In this document: in pieces, positions 14,845 through 22,874 of the stretch
Layout of the letters: each line of letters opens with the position of its first letter
Position numbering within the stretch: the stretch's first letter is position 1
NCBI GenBank assembly: GCA_964482225.1
Contig: CAYZWT010000007.1
Span: 1 to 64,000 of the forward strand
DNA: 64,000 bases
From: UBA1429 sp964482225
GTDB taxonomy: Bacteria > Chloroflexota > Anaerolineae > UBA1429
Reading direction: 5' to 3'
The notes under the pieces: model-generated
Databases searched by the model: none
What the model was told of the DNA's origin: nothing
What the model saw: only the letters and a program-made list of their open reading frames with translations
Made by a program: the position numbers and the translations under genes

Positions 14845-16358
14845 GCGTCCCGCCCCCAACGCGGCCCGATCCGAAAGCGCGCGAGGACGCTCCCCCTCCC
14901 GTCCGGTTTGCCCAGAGCGTGCTACAACTGACCGCCGGCGCCGCCGCCACCCAGGTGCTCGCCTTTGCGCTGGCGCCCATCATCGCCCGTCTGTACTCAC
15001 CCGAAGCATTTGGCGCCGCCGCCACCTTTGCCTCCGCGCTGGCCATCCTGGTAACCATCGTCACACTGCGCTACGAGTTGGCCATCCTGCTGCCGGAGAG
15101 CGCTCGAAAAGCGGCGGCCGTCGCCTGGGGCGCCCTGTTGATCGTGGTCGTCTTGAGCGCATTGCTTTTCTTGCCGCTTGTTCTGCTGCGCGCCCGCACC
15201 TGGGATAGCGTGCCTTGGTCACTGCTGGCATATCCCAAGTTTCTTCCGTGGGCGGTGTTGCTCAGCGGCGTGACCGTCGTACTCGTCTACTGGGGCATAC
15301 GCCATGAGAAATTCGGCTTGCTCTCGACGAACCGGGTTGTCTCGGCTTCGGTAGCGGAGGCCGGGCGGCTCGCGCTTGGCCTGCTAGGACGCGATGCAGC
15401 CTCCAGCCTGATCGTCGCCAACATGGTGGGGGTGCTGGCGGGGATCATCGTCCTGGCTCGGGGGATGCGCAACCAGTTGGGGCTGTTCTTGCGGGTACGC
15501 CTGCCCGAGGCCGCCTCTACCCTGCGCCAGTACTACAAGTTCCCCCTCTTTGCCTCGTGGGCGGGCGTGCTGAATACCCTCTCGCACCAGATCACCCCAC
15601 TGGTGCTGGGCGGCTTTTTCGCCGCGCAAGTGGTCGGCTACTATGCCCAGGCCAACCGCGTCACCATCACCCCCTTGATCCTGTTGAGCACCGCCATCAC
15701 CCAGGTATTCGCCCGCAGCGCCGCGCGCGCTCGCTTACAGGGCGGGCTCGACGCCCTGACGACGGCCACCGCCAGGAACATGCTGCGCCTCGCCTGGTAT
15801 CCTGCCCTCGCGCTGCTCTGCCTGGGCCCCGAGCTGACATCCTGGTTCTTGGGTGGGCCCTGGGCCGAGGCAGGGCGCTATGCCCAGATCCTCTCGCTCT
15901 GGATGCTCACGACGCTCATCAGCGATCCTCTCTCGGCCCTGTACGCCGTGCTAGAGCGGCAGGAACTCGGGCTGGCGCTCAACCTCGTACTCTTGGTTCT
16001 GCGCGTGGGCGGGCTGGCCATCGGCGGGCTGCGTGGCGACCCGGTCCTGGCGCTGGCCCTGTTCGCCGGTAGCGGGGCTGCGGTCAACTTGGCGCAGACC
16101 GTGTTGTTGGTGCGTCTGGCGCGGGGCCGTTTGATCCCCATGCTGTCTACGGGCGTCGTCTGCCTGGTCTTTACAGCGCCCCTGTTGCTGCTCACGGCGG
16201 CCAGGCCATTCTTGGGGGGCGCGCCAGGCGTGGCCGTCTATATCACATTGGCGGGCGGGCTGTGCTATGTGGGGCTGTGGGTTGCCAGCGACCGGCAGAT
16301 CAGACGCATGGCTGCGGCCCTCTGGCGAGACCTGTGGCATCGCCGGCCAAAGGCTTGA
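14841..16358 (+). CDS. Wzx-type polysaccharide/lipid-linked oligosaccharide flippase
   Basis: A 505-residue, very hydrophobic protein of the MOP/polysaccharide transport superfamily, which flips undecaprenyl-linked sugars across the membrane. The usual first motif is present near residue 25: FAQSVLQLTAGAAATQVLAF, followed by LAPIIARLYSPEAFGAAATF. Later segments such as YYKFPLFASWAGVLNTLSHQ and GYYAQANRVTITPLILLSTA match the central helices of the family. About 12-14 membrane helices are visible. The ATG at 14841 is used; an in-frame GTG at 14808 is the alternative. Two further surface-polysaccharide genes follow, so the three form a small operon. Confidence 0.88.
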   Translation: MSVPPPTRPDPKAREDAPPPVRFAQSVLQLTAGAAATQVLAFALAPIIARLYSPEAFGAAATFASALAILVTIVTLRYELAILLPESARKAAAVAWGALLIVVVLSALLFLPLVLLRARTWDSVPWSLLAYPKFLPWAVLLSGVTVVLVYWGIRHEKFGLLSTNRVVSASVAEAGRLALGLLGRDAASSLIVANMVGVLAGIIVLARGMRNQLGLFLRVRLPEAASTLRQYYKFPLFASWAGVLNTLSHQITPLVLGGFFAAQVVGYYAQANRVTITPLILLSTAITQVFARSAARARLQGGLDALTTATARNMLRLAWYPALALLCLGPELTSWFLGGPWAEAGRYAQILSLWMLTTLISDPLSALYAVLERQELGLALNLVLLVLRVGGLAIGGLRGDPVLALALFAGSGAAVNLAQTVLLVRLARGRLIPMLSTGVVCLVFTAPLLLLTAARPFLGGAPGVAVYITLAGGLCYVGLWVASDRQIRRMAAALWRDLWHRRPKA

Positions 16359-16464
16359 TACGAGGCGCGCCCGACGCACAGGTTGCAGCCCCGCCCCTTC
16401 GCTCTATAATGGCGGCGATCCCTTGTTGGCTACACGCGCGATTCGACCCGAATCCGGAGCTGCC

Positions 16465-17112
16465 ATGCACATGCCCGATGACGATCCGAGGCGCCAGAGC
16501 CTGCATGCCTTTGGCCGTTATGTTACGCCAGAACGGTGGGGCAGCTATTGGAGCCAACTTGGCGAGGTACTGGCGCTAAAGCCCCGGGCCGTCCTGGAGG
16601 TAGGCATCGGGGTCGGCGTCGTCTCGGCGCTGCTGACCCACCTGGGGGTGCCCACCCACCGGATTGACCTGGAGCCGGAGCTGGCGCCGGATTGCGTGGC
16701 GTCGGTGCTGAGTCTGCCCTGCCCCGATGCGGCCTTTGACGTGGTCGTCTGCTGTCAGGTCTTGGAGCATTTGCCCTACGCGCAGTTGCCCCAGGCCCTG
16801 TCCGAGCTCCGGCGCGTTTGTGAGCGGCATATCGTGCTCTCACTGCCCGATGCATCCCATAGCTTGCAACTGATGCTGCGCATGCCGCTCCTGGGGACCG
16901 TGCGCCTGGCTCTCTCGCTGCCGCGCGTGGTGCGGCGTAACCACGCTTACGACGGCCAGCACTATTGGGAGATCGGCAGGCGGGGCTATGGCCTGCGACG
17001 GGTGCGCACCGATCTGGAGCGGGCCGGCTTGCGCATTGTGCGCACCTATCGAGGATGGTCAAACCCATACCATCGGTTCTTTCTCCTGGAACGCACGCGC
17101 CAGGAGAGCTGA
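16465..17112 (+). CDS. SAM-dependent class I methyltransferase
   Basis: A 215-residue methyltransferase. Motif I for SAM binding reads AVLEVGIGVGVVSALL near residues 41-56. An acidic residue follows in RIDLEPE near 65. The motif-IV region is DAAFDVVVCCQVLEHLPYAQ near 89-108, typical of Methyltransf_11/UbiE-like enzymes. The C-terminal half (HYWEIGRRGYGLRRVRTDLE) is of the type seen in polysaccharide or lipid locus methyltransferases. The ATG at 16465 begins where the family similarity begins; an upstream extension of the frame is non-coding in character. Lying between the flippase and a glycosyltransferase, it probably modifies a sugar residue of the exported glycan. Confidence 0.8.
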   Translation: MHMPDDDPRRQSLHAFGRYVTPERWGSYWSQLGEVLALKPRAVLEVGIGVGVVSALLTHLGVPTHRIDLEPELAPDCVASVLSLPCPDAAFDVVVCCQVLEHLPYAQLPQALSELRRVCERHIVLSLPDASHSLQLMLRMPLLGTVRLALSLPRVVRRNHAYDGQHYWEIGRRGYGLRRVRTDLERAGLRIVRTYRGWSNPYHRFFLLERTRQES

Positions 17113-17147
17113 TCGGGCGGCGCAGTTGCACGAGGGAAGGATCCACA

Positions 17148-18284
17148 ATGCGCATCGCTCTGGATGGCCGCTATATCCAAGATCACTTTCCCGGCATCGG
17201 GCGCTATACCTATGAGCTGGCCCGTCACCTGCCGCCTCTGGCGCCCGAGATCGAGTTCCTTTTGCTGCGCAACCCGGGCGCGCCCAACAGCCGCTTTGCC
17301 CTGGATGGCATCCTGGCCGGGCCCAACGTGCGCGAGGTTCCGGTTCAAGCAACGCCCTTTGGGCTGCGCCAACAGTGGGAGCTGCGGCGCACCCTGGGCC
17401 GGCAGGCCGTGCACCTGTACCACTCGCCCTACTACCTGATGCCCTATGCGCTGCCCTGCAAGACGGTGGCCACCATCCACGATCTGATCCCATCGCGTTT
17501 TCCCGGATCGCTGCCGCAGCCACGCCTGGCGCCTGTGTATAGCGCCCTGGTTCGGCTCTGCGCCCGTCGCGCCGATCATCTGATCGTGGATTCTGACGCG
17601 ACCCTGGCCGATCTGGCCCACGACGGGCTCAGCGCCCGCACCGGCGCAACGCGGGTCTATCTCGGCGTAGAGCCGCGCTTTGGCCCGCAGCCGCCCGACG
17701 AGGTGGCGCGCCACCTCGCCCGCGCGGGCCTGGCCGGGCCCTATGTCCTCTATCTGGGCATCAACAAGCCCCACAAGAACCTGTTGGCGCTGCTGCGCGC
17801 CTGGGCCCAAGTCGCAGCGCCGCTGCGCCAAGAGCATACCCTGGCGTTGGCCGGGCACCAGGACGCCCGCTATACCGAGGGCCACGACCTGGTCGAGTCC
17901 CTGGGCCTGGGCGAGAGCGTGCGCTTTGTGGGGGGCGTCTCGGAGGCGGACCTGCCGCTGCTCTATGCAGGCGCGACCTGCTTTGTGTTCCCTTCGCTCT
18001 ATGAGGGCTTTGGCCTGCCTATCCTGGAGGCATTGGCGTGCGGCGCACCCGTGGCCTGCAGCAACGTCTCGTCCATGCCCGAGGTGGCGGGCGATGCAGC
18101 CCTGCTCTTTGACCCCACCAGCGAGGGCGAGATCGCCGCCGCGCTGACCCGGCTGTTAACCGACGAGGCCCTACGGGGTCGCCTGGCAGAGCGTGGCCGC
18201 GCACAGGCGCGCGCGTTCACCTGGGAACGCACAGCCGCCGAGACCCTGGGCGTCTATCGGCGGCTGTTGTCACGAGGCGCTTGA
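17148..18284 (+). CDS. Family 4 glycosyltransferase (GT-B fold)
   Basis: A 378-residue GT4 enzyme that transfers a sugar from a nucleotide donor onto a glycan, on the inner face of the membrane. The N-terminal Rossmann half starts MRIALDGRYIQDHFPGIGRY. The donor-binding half includes YVLYLGINKPHKNLLALL near 200, VRFVGGVSEADLPLLY near 259, and the EX7E signature EGFGLPILE near 287, followed by CGAPVACSNVSSMPEVAGDA. The ATG at 17148 follows GGGAAGGA. It is the third gene of the flippase operon and ends 8 nt from the convergent gene at 18293. Confidence 0.92.
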   Translation: MRIALDGRYIQDHFPGIGRYTYELARHLPPLAPEIEFLLLRNPGAPNSRFALDGILAGPNVREVPVQATPFGLRQQWELRRTLGRQAVHLYHSPYYLMPYALPCKTVATIHDLIPSRFPGSLPQPRLAPVYSALVRLCARRADHLIVDSDATLADLAHDGLSARTGATRVYLGVEPRFGPQPPDEVARHLARAGLAGPYVLYLGINKPHKNLLALLRAWAQVAAPLRQEHTLALAGHQDARYTEGHDLVESLGLGESVRFVGGVSEADLPLLYAGATCFVFPSLYEGFGLPILEALACGAPVACSNVSSMPEVAGDAALLFDPTSEGEIAAALTRLLTDEALRGRLAERGRAQARAFTWERTAAETLGVYRRLLSRGA

Positions 18285-18292
18285 GCGCGTCG

Positions 18293-19810
18293 CTATTGCC
18301 GGTCGAACTTGAAGCCCAGACAGGGCGCCGATGGCCCCGACCCGCTCATGGGGCCAAAAACCACCCGCTGGATTTCGGCATAGTACTGGTTGCGCAGCGT
18401 GGCTTGCAGCCCGCCCGCGATATAGTCGTTGAGCAGCGAACGCCAGACGTGCTCACGCAGATAGATCTGGTAGACAACCTGGGCCGAGGGCGCCGGCTGC
18501 ATGGAATAGTTGTCATAGCAGGCGTTCTTGTCTCCCGTACAGGCCACCCAGTTGATACTTTCCACCACCTGGATGATGCCTTTCCAGTTGGCCTCCCCAA
18601 GCCCCTGAGCAGCCCACTGCTGCTGGATCGCGTTGCGCGCCTCGGGGCTGGTCAAAAAACCTATCTCGGCCCGATAGCGCCCCCCGTCAGAGCCGATCAC
18701 AAAGATGGATTGCATGTGCCAGATCTCGAGGGTGTTGGTGCCATACGCACCATTGTTCACGGTCGCAGAGCTGGACACGGCGAGGGGCGCCACCGTGGGT
18801 TGCGGCGTGAGGGTGGGCGCCGGCGTGTCGGTCGGGGGCGGCGTGATCGTGGGCGGCCCAGAAGTAGCCGTGGGCGGCGCTACGGTCGCCGTAGGCTCAG
18901 GGGTATCCGTCGCCGTCGGCTGGGTGGTGTGCGTAGGCGCCAGGGTGGCCGTCGGAGGGACGTTAGTGGCCGTGGGCGTCACAGTCGCCGTGGGCGACTC
19001 CTGGAGGGTAGCCGTCGCCGAGGGTTCAGGCGTAGCCGTGGGCGTTGCCGTTTCGGGCGGCGGGAGCACAACGGCCACGGTATCGGTTGGGCTGGGGGTG
19101 GGCGTGGGCGAGACGGCGGCGCCGCCGTTGCGGCCCAGCAAGTTCGCGGCCAGGGCATGGCCCGGCGCGCCTGGGATGGCCGAGGCCAGGGCCACCAGCG
19201 CCACGCCGATCAGAACCACGCCCGCCACGACCAGGGCGATGGTCAGGCCCTTTTTACGGGGCTTGGGCGGGGGCGCCTCCGCGGGCGTACTGACTCTGGT
19301 GGGCGGCGGCGCGACGGGGACGGGCGCCGCGACAGGGACGGGCGCCGCGCGGGGCGACGGTGGCGCCACGGGGCGGGGCGGCGTGGGCTCATCAGAGGAA
19401 ACCACCGGCGCCACGCCGGGCGCGCCCGCGATAGCAGTGGGCTGCGCGGCTGGTTGGGGTGGCTCAGCGGAGAGCGGGTGGCCGCACCCGGGGCAAAAGT
19501 GCACGCCCAAGACAATGGGCGCCCCACAGTTGGGGCAGGCCGCAAGCGGCTCTTGTGCGCCCGCCTGCGCCTGCTCCTCGGCGGCCTGGGCCGCGGGGAC
19601 AGCGTCGGCTGGTGGATCGGCCTGCACCCAACGCCCCTCTTGGGCCACATACCATTGGCCCGTGCGCGCGCCGATGGTCCACCAGCGGCCCTCGGCATCC
19701 TGAAAGCGCAAGGCGCGCACCTGTTCCAGATAGGCCTCGTCATCCAGTTCGCCCCGCTCGTGGCGGCGCGAGAGTTCCTCAAAGGCCCGCTGCATCCCCT
19801 CAACGGTCAT
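18293..19810 (-). CDS. Membrane protein: SHOCT/GYF-like module, zinc ribbon, one helix, Thr/Pro linker
   Basis: A 505-residue mosaic protein. Residues 1-67 are the same small module as in the 2181-2891 protein. A zinc ribbon follows with CPNCG (Cys92, Cys95) and CPGCG (Cys106, Cys109). A Pro-rich stretch leads to one membrane helix at about 186-208 (KKGLTIALVVAGVVLIGVAL). A linker of TP/TAT repeats, about 120 residues, projects outward. The C-terminal domain (about 350-505) has no recognised family but includes FVIGSDGGRYRAEIGFLTSP and two probable disulfide Cys in ACTGDKNACYDNYS. The arrangement suggests a cytoplasmic sensor or scaffold joined to an outer domain. GGAGC precedes the ATG at 19810. 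The function is unknown. Confidence 0.7.
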   Translation of the reverse strand: MTVEGMQRAFEELSRRHERGELDDEAYLEQVRALRFQDAEGRWWTIGARTGQWYVAQEGRWVQADPPADAVPAAQAAEEQAQAGAQEPLAACPNCGAPIVLGVHFCPGCGHPLSAEPPQPAAQPTAIAGAPGVAPVVSSDEPTPPRPVAPPSPRAAPVPVAAPVPVAPPPTRVSTPAEAPPPKPRKKGLTIALVVAGVVLIGVALVALASAIPGAPGHALAANLLGRNGGAAVSPTPTPSPTDTVAVVLPPPETATPTATPEPSATATLQESPTATVTPTATNVPPTATLAPTHTTQPTATDTPEPTATVAPPTATSGPPTITPPPTDTPAPTLTPQPTVAPLAVSSSATVNNGAYGTNTLEIWHMQSIFVIGSDGGRYRAEIGFLTSPEARNAIQQQWAAQGLGEANWKGIIQVVESINWVACTGDKNACYDNYSMQPAPSAQVVYQIYLREHVWRSLLNDYIAGGLQATLRNQYYAEIQRVVFGPMSGSGPSAPCLGFKFDRQ

Positions 19811-19910
19811 GGCCCGCTCCTTTCTTGCACGCAGGTTCCGGCTCCCCCAATGACGCTATTGTAGCATGGGCGGCCCGGCGAGGCCAGGAGCAGCAAGGAT
19901 CGCCCGCATA

Positions 19911-19940
19911 CAAAACGCAGCTCCCCTAATTGGAGCTGCG
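19911..19940 (-). terminator. Rho-independent terminator of infA
   Basis: On the minus strand a 9-bp stem CGCAGCTCC / GGAGCTGCG (19916-19940) with a 7-nt loop is followed by TTTTG. It lies 36 nt past the infA stop. Confidence 0.85.
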
Positions 19941-19975
19941 CTGTGTGCGATTCTGGCTGGCAGCGAGGGCCGGGC

Positions 19976-20203
19976 TCAGGTCTTGTAGCGATAGACGATG
20001 CGCCCGCGCGTCAAATCATAAGGCGATAGCTCGATGCGCACGCGGTCGCCCAAGAGGATGCGGATATAGTACTTGCGCATCTTGCCCGAGATATATGCCA
20101 ATACCTCATGGCCACTGTCGAGTTCAACTCGGAATTGGGTGTTGGGTAGGGCCTCGACAATGGTGCCCTCCACAACCACCTTTTGTTGGCTGGCCTTGGT
20201 CAT
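19976..20203 (-). CDS. infA: Translation initiation factor IF-1
   Basis: A 75-residue S1/OB-fold protein that binds the ribosomal A site during initiation. Family landmarks are VVVEGTIVEALPNTQFRVEL, then HEVLAYISGKMRKYYIRI and LGDRVRIELSPYDLTRGRIV, ending in YRYK. The length is standard. The ATG at 20203 is the only start giving the right length; a longer frame to 20410 is spurious because a very good promoter lies inside it. It has its own promoter and terminator and is not in the usual ribosomal-protein operon here. Confidence 0.97.
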   Translation of the reverse strand: MTKASQQKVVVEGTIVEALPNTQFRVELDSGHEVLAYISGKMRKYYIRILLGDRVRIELSPYDLTRGRIVYRYKT

Positions 20204-20284
20204 TAGATTCGGTTCGCTCCCCTCTCGGCACAAAAAAGCGCGCACAGACGCGTGCTTGCGACGGCGCACACGGCCACATATCCT

Positions 20285-20313
20285 AGTATACCACTCGGCA
20301 GGGCGAACGTCAA
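20285..20313 (-). promoter_or_regulatory. Sigma70-like promoter of infA
   Basis: TTGACG (20308-20313), 17-nt spacer, TATACT (20285-20290) on the minus strand, giving an infA leader of about 75 nt. Confidence 0.85.
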
Positions 20314-20359
20314 GAAAAACGCGACGCGCTCTGGCGTCACCGCCGCCCCCGCGCATCGC

Positions 20360-20388
20360 TTGACGCTTGCCGTCCCCTCGGCCATAAT
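20360..20388 (+). promoter_or_regulatory. Sigma70-like promoter of the RbsD/FucU gene
   Basis: TTGACG (20360-20365), 17-nt spacer, CATAAT (20383-20388), about 34 nt before the ATG at 20422. It is divergent from the infA promoter, 47 bp away. Confidence 0.8.
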
Positions 20389-20421
20389 CCGCGCACACAG
20401 CCGCCCACAAGGAGGGAATCC

Positions 20422-20847
20422 ATGCTCAGATACCGACTCACCCACCCCCAGATCCTGGCCGCGCTGAGCACTGCCGGCCACGGCGCCCAGGTGCTCATCG
20501 CCGATGGCAACTATCCCTTTGGCACCGGCGCCAACCCGGCTGCCGAACGCGCCTACCTGAACCTGACGCGGGGCAGCGCGCCGGTGGACGAGGTGCTGGC
20601 CGTGATCGCCGACGCCATCGTCATCGAGGCGGCGCATGTCATGGTGCCTGACGTGGGCCCCGAGCCGCCCATCTTTGCCTCTTTCCGCCAGCACCTGCCG
20701 GCCGGCATGGAGCTGCAATCCCTGGGCCGCTTTCAGTTCTACGAGGCGGCCAAGAGCCCTAACGTGGCCCTGGTCATCGCCACGGGCGAGCAGCGCATCT
20801 ATGCCAATATCCTGTTGACCATCGGCGTCGTTCCGCCTGACGCCTAG
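20422..20847 (+). CDS. RbsD/FucU-family sugar mutarotase
   Basis: A 141-residue protein of the RbsD/FucU family, cytoplasmic enzymes that interconvert anomers or pyranose/furanose forms of ribose or fucose. Seen directly: LSTAGHGAQVLIADGNYPFG near residues 14-33 with the conserved His and the D.N(F/Y)P turn, VEAAHV-like IEAAHVMVPD near 70, and RFQFYEAAKSPNVALVIATG near 101, which is the usual C-terminal substrate region. AAGGAGGG precedes the ATG at 20422. The size favours FucU-like proteins over RbsD only weakly. It stands alone here, with its own promoter. Confidence 0.85.
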   Translation: MLRYRLTHPQILAALSTAGHGAQVLIADGNYPFGTGANPAAERAYLNLTRGSAPVDEVLAVIADAIVIEAAHVMVPDVGPEPPIFASFRQHLPAGMELQSLGRFQFYEAAKSPNVALVIATGEQRIYANILLTIGVVPPDA

Positions 20848-20860
20848 CCGCAGCATGACA

Positions 20861-20903
20861 CGTTGCGGGCGCCCGCTGCCGATTGCAGCGAGCGCCCGCA
20901 ACG
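20861..20903. terminator. Strong hairpin between convergent genes
   Basis: A 12-bp perfect stem (CGTTGCGGGCGC with complement, 20861-20872 and 20892-20903) is further extended by CGCT/AGCG. There is no clear T-run on either strand. Its place between two convergent genes suggests a bidirectional terminator. Confidence 0.5.
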
Positions 20904-20914
20904 GCTGCTTTGCC

Positions 20915-22036
20915 TCACGGCTGCGCGGGGGCGGTATGCCAGCCGTCGGCGATGGTCAGCATCGGCGTGTTCACGTCGAACGATAGGGTGTCCTCGGTGA
21001 TGTTGGTGGCGAACCAAAAGACGTGCTTGACGTAGGGGTCGTATAGCGTGGCGATATCATAATTGCGCACGTCGGCGGCATACGCCTCCGGCGACGTGCC
21101 ATAGTCGCGATAGCCGCGCTGCCAGTGAGGGCCGTCCTCGGCCTCAATGTCCATCAGCACCTCGCCATCCACGCACACATCCAGGATCAACGGAGGCACC
21201 CCCTCCTCGCCCAGCACGGCGCGCAGTTCCGCCACCAGGTCGCGATAGACCAGGGTGGTCACGCCCATGCTCGCGGTGAGGGTGGGCGCGCCTGACTCGG
21301 CCAGGAACAAGTAATCGGCGTCGCGAATCGCCTCTGTCAGCCAGACGATCTCGCCCGAGCCAAAGAGATGGGCCTTCATGCCCCCCACCCCCGCCAGATG
21401 CCCGTCAGCGTGCATCAGCCGCAGCCACTCGCGCTGAAACGCCACCCAGTCCTCTGCAAAGTCGGGGTCGCCGAACGTAAACGCCCAGGTGGACATCCAG
21501 GCGTGGATCTGGCCGCGCCCCTGCTCGTAGGTGGGCCGAAAGCGGTCATAGTAGCCCCGCGCGCCCTGCTCGCGGCGCCGGATGTAGGATAGCTCTTCCT
21601 CCTCGGCCATATAGTTGCGGCCATAGCCCTCCAGGTTGCGCAGGGCATCGGCGGGCGCCCAGTGGGCCGGGTTGATGGCCATATAGGCCCGCATGCGGCC
21701 ACCCTTGAGCAGGGTGTGGGTGGGCTGGCCCGCCTCGGGGTTGGCCAGCAAGTAGGGACCGATGTTGCTATAGTAAGCCAGCTCGCCCCCAGGCAGCGGG
21801 ATCGGCGTGGGCGCTGGGGCCGCCGTTGGCTCCTGAGTCGCCTCGGGCTGCTCCGTCGCAGTCTCCGCCGGCTCCACCGTTGGCGTGGGTGGCGCGGGCG
21901 ACGCCGTGGCCGTGGGCGGCGGCGAGGTGGGCAGCACCCAGCGGGTGGCCGTGGGGCTCTCGATGCCCTCGGTGCAGGCCACCAGCGCGACCAGCGCCAG
22001 GGCGAGCAGGACAACGGCAGAAATCAACTTGCGCAT
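20915..22036 (-). CDS. Secreted lipoprotein, Thr/Pro linker, unknown C-terminal domain
   Basis: A 373-residue lipoprotein. The signal peptide MRKLISAVVLLALALVALVA precedes lipobox Cys21. Residues about 27-80 are a PT/TP/EP linker. The domain after residue 85 is rich in aromatic and acidic residues: LAYYSNIGPYLLANPEAG, IHAWMSTWAFTFGDPDFAED, RDADYLFLAESGAPTLTASM, GYRDYGTSPEAYAADVRN and HVFWFATNITEDTLSF. I do not recognise a family. The composition and repeated Trp/Tyr pairs suggest carbohydrate binding or a glycosidase-like barrel, but that is speculation. AAGGAGT precedes the ATG at 22036, and a TATACT box lies about 60 nt upstream without a good -35. Confidence 0.7.
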   Translation of the reverse strand: MRKLISAVVLLALALVALVACTEGIESPTATRWVLPTSPPPTATASPAPPTPTVEPAETATEQPEATQEPTAAPAPTPIPLPGGELAYYSNIGPYLLANPEAGQPTHTLLKGGRMRAYMAINPAHWAPADALRNLEGYGRNYMAEEEELSYIRRREQGARGYYDRFRPTYEQGRGQIHAWMSTWAFTFGDPDFAEDWVAFQREWLRLMHADGHLAGVGGMKAHLFGSGEIVWLTEAIRDADYLFLAESGAPTLTASMGVTTLVYRDLVAELRAVLGEEGVPPLILDVCVDGEVLMDIEAEDGPHWQRGYRDYGTSPEAYAADVRNYDIATLYDPYVKHVFWFATNITEDTLSFDVNTPMLTIADGWHTAPAQP

Positions 22037-22166
22037 ACGATACTCCTTATGTCATGGCGCGGCAGCCCGCGCCGGTACGATCACCTCAAGTATACCCCAG
22101 ACGTGCGCCGGGGCCATACGGTTCCGGGGTGCGTCTGGGCAACAGAATGCGGGCGGCTTCCTCCGC

Positions 22167-22194
22167 TTGGCCTGCCCACCCTGCCGCGTATAAT
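22167..22194 (+). promoter_or_regulatory. Sigma70-like promoter of the GDT1-type transporter gene
   Basis: TTGGCC (22167-22172), 16-nt spacer, TATAAT (22189-22194). The leader is only about 24 nt, so there is no room for a manganese riboswitch of the kind often found before such genes. Confidence 0.65.
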
Positions 22195-22223
22195 GCCCAC
22201 ATCACACGCAGGAGAAACGCCAC

Positions 22224-22826
22224 ATGCCTTGGGATGCGCTCTTGGGGGCCTTTGGCCTCGTCTTTGTGGCCGAGCTGGGCGACAAGACCCAACTGGCCGT
22301 GCTCTCGCAGACCTGCAAACACCGCGCCGGGCTGCCCGTCTTTATCGGGGGCAGCGTCGCCCTGGTGCTCATCACCGCCCTGGGCGCGGCCTCGGGCCAC
22401 CTGCTGGGCCGGGTCATCCCCCAGGGCATCCTGCAGGGCGTAGCGGCCCTGGCCTTTGTGGTCATGGGCGTCCTGATCTGGCGCGAGGCGGCGCTGGGCT
22501 GCGAAGAGGCGTTGGGCGAGGAGTGCGAGCTGGGCGATGCCAGACCCTCACTGTGGAACTGGCGCGCCTTTGGCACCACCGCCGCGCTGCTCTTTGTGGC
22601 CGAGCTGGGCGACAAGACCCAACTGGCCGTCTTGGGCCTGGCCAGCCGTGAGGCCCTGCCCTGGGCCGTCTTCCTGGGGGGCTCGCTGGCCCTGGTGGCG
22701 GTGACGGCCCTGGCGGTGCTGGGCGGCCAGCAACTCTGCCGCGTCGTGCCCCGGCGGGCGCTGCTGCGCGCAGCGGCGATCCTCTTTGTCGGCATGGGCG
22801 CCCTCATGGCCCTGGGCGTCATCTAG
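22224..22826 (+). CDS. GDT1/TMEM165 (UPF0016) family cation transporter
   Basis: A 200-residue membrane protein with two homologous halves. Each carries the family signature on its first helix: FVAELGDKTQLAVLSQ near residue 14 and again FVAELGDKTQLAVLGL near 124. The acidic residues in ELGD are thought to bind Mn2+ or Ca2+. About six membrane helices are visible, three per half, with a hydrophilic loop around residues 90-112. Proteins of this family export Mn2+ or exchange Ca2+/Mn2+ for H+. The two signature regions are identical for 40 nt at DNA level. The ATG at 22224 follows AGGAGAAA. It is followed by a flavin reductase gene. Confidence 0.9.
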   Translation: MPWDALLGAFGLVFVAELGDKTQLAVLSQTCKHRAGLPVFIGGSVALVLITALGAASGHLLGRVIPQGILQGVAALAFVVMGVLIWREAALGCEEALGEECELGDARPSLWNWRAFGTTAALLFVAELGDKTQLAVLGLASREALPWAVFLGGSLALVAVTALAVLGGQQLCRVVPRRALLRAAAILFVGMGALMALGVI

Positions 22827-22874
22827 CGGCGCCATCCACCTGTCAGAGTAGGCGAAATCCGAAAGGAGCCCGAG

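Noticed and set aside
18293..19810. Thr/Pro repeat DNA as a possible tandem-repeat array or CRISPR
   Set aside because: The periodicity comes from TP/TAT codons in a protein linker, with no constant repeat and spacer pattern.
22201..22223. Manganese riboswitch before the GDT1-type gene
   Set aside because: The predicted leader is only about 24 nt, too short for this RNA class.
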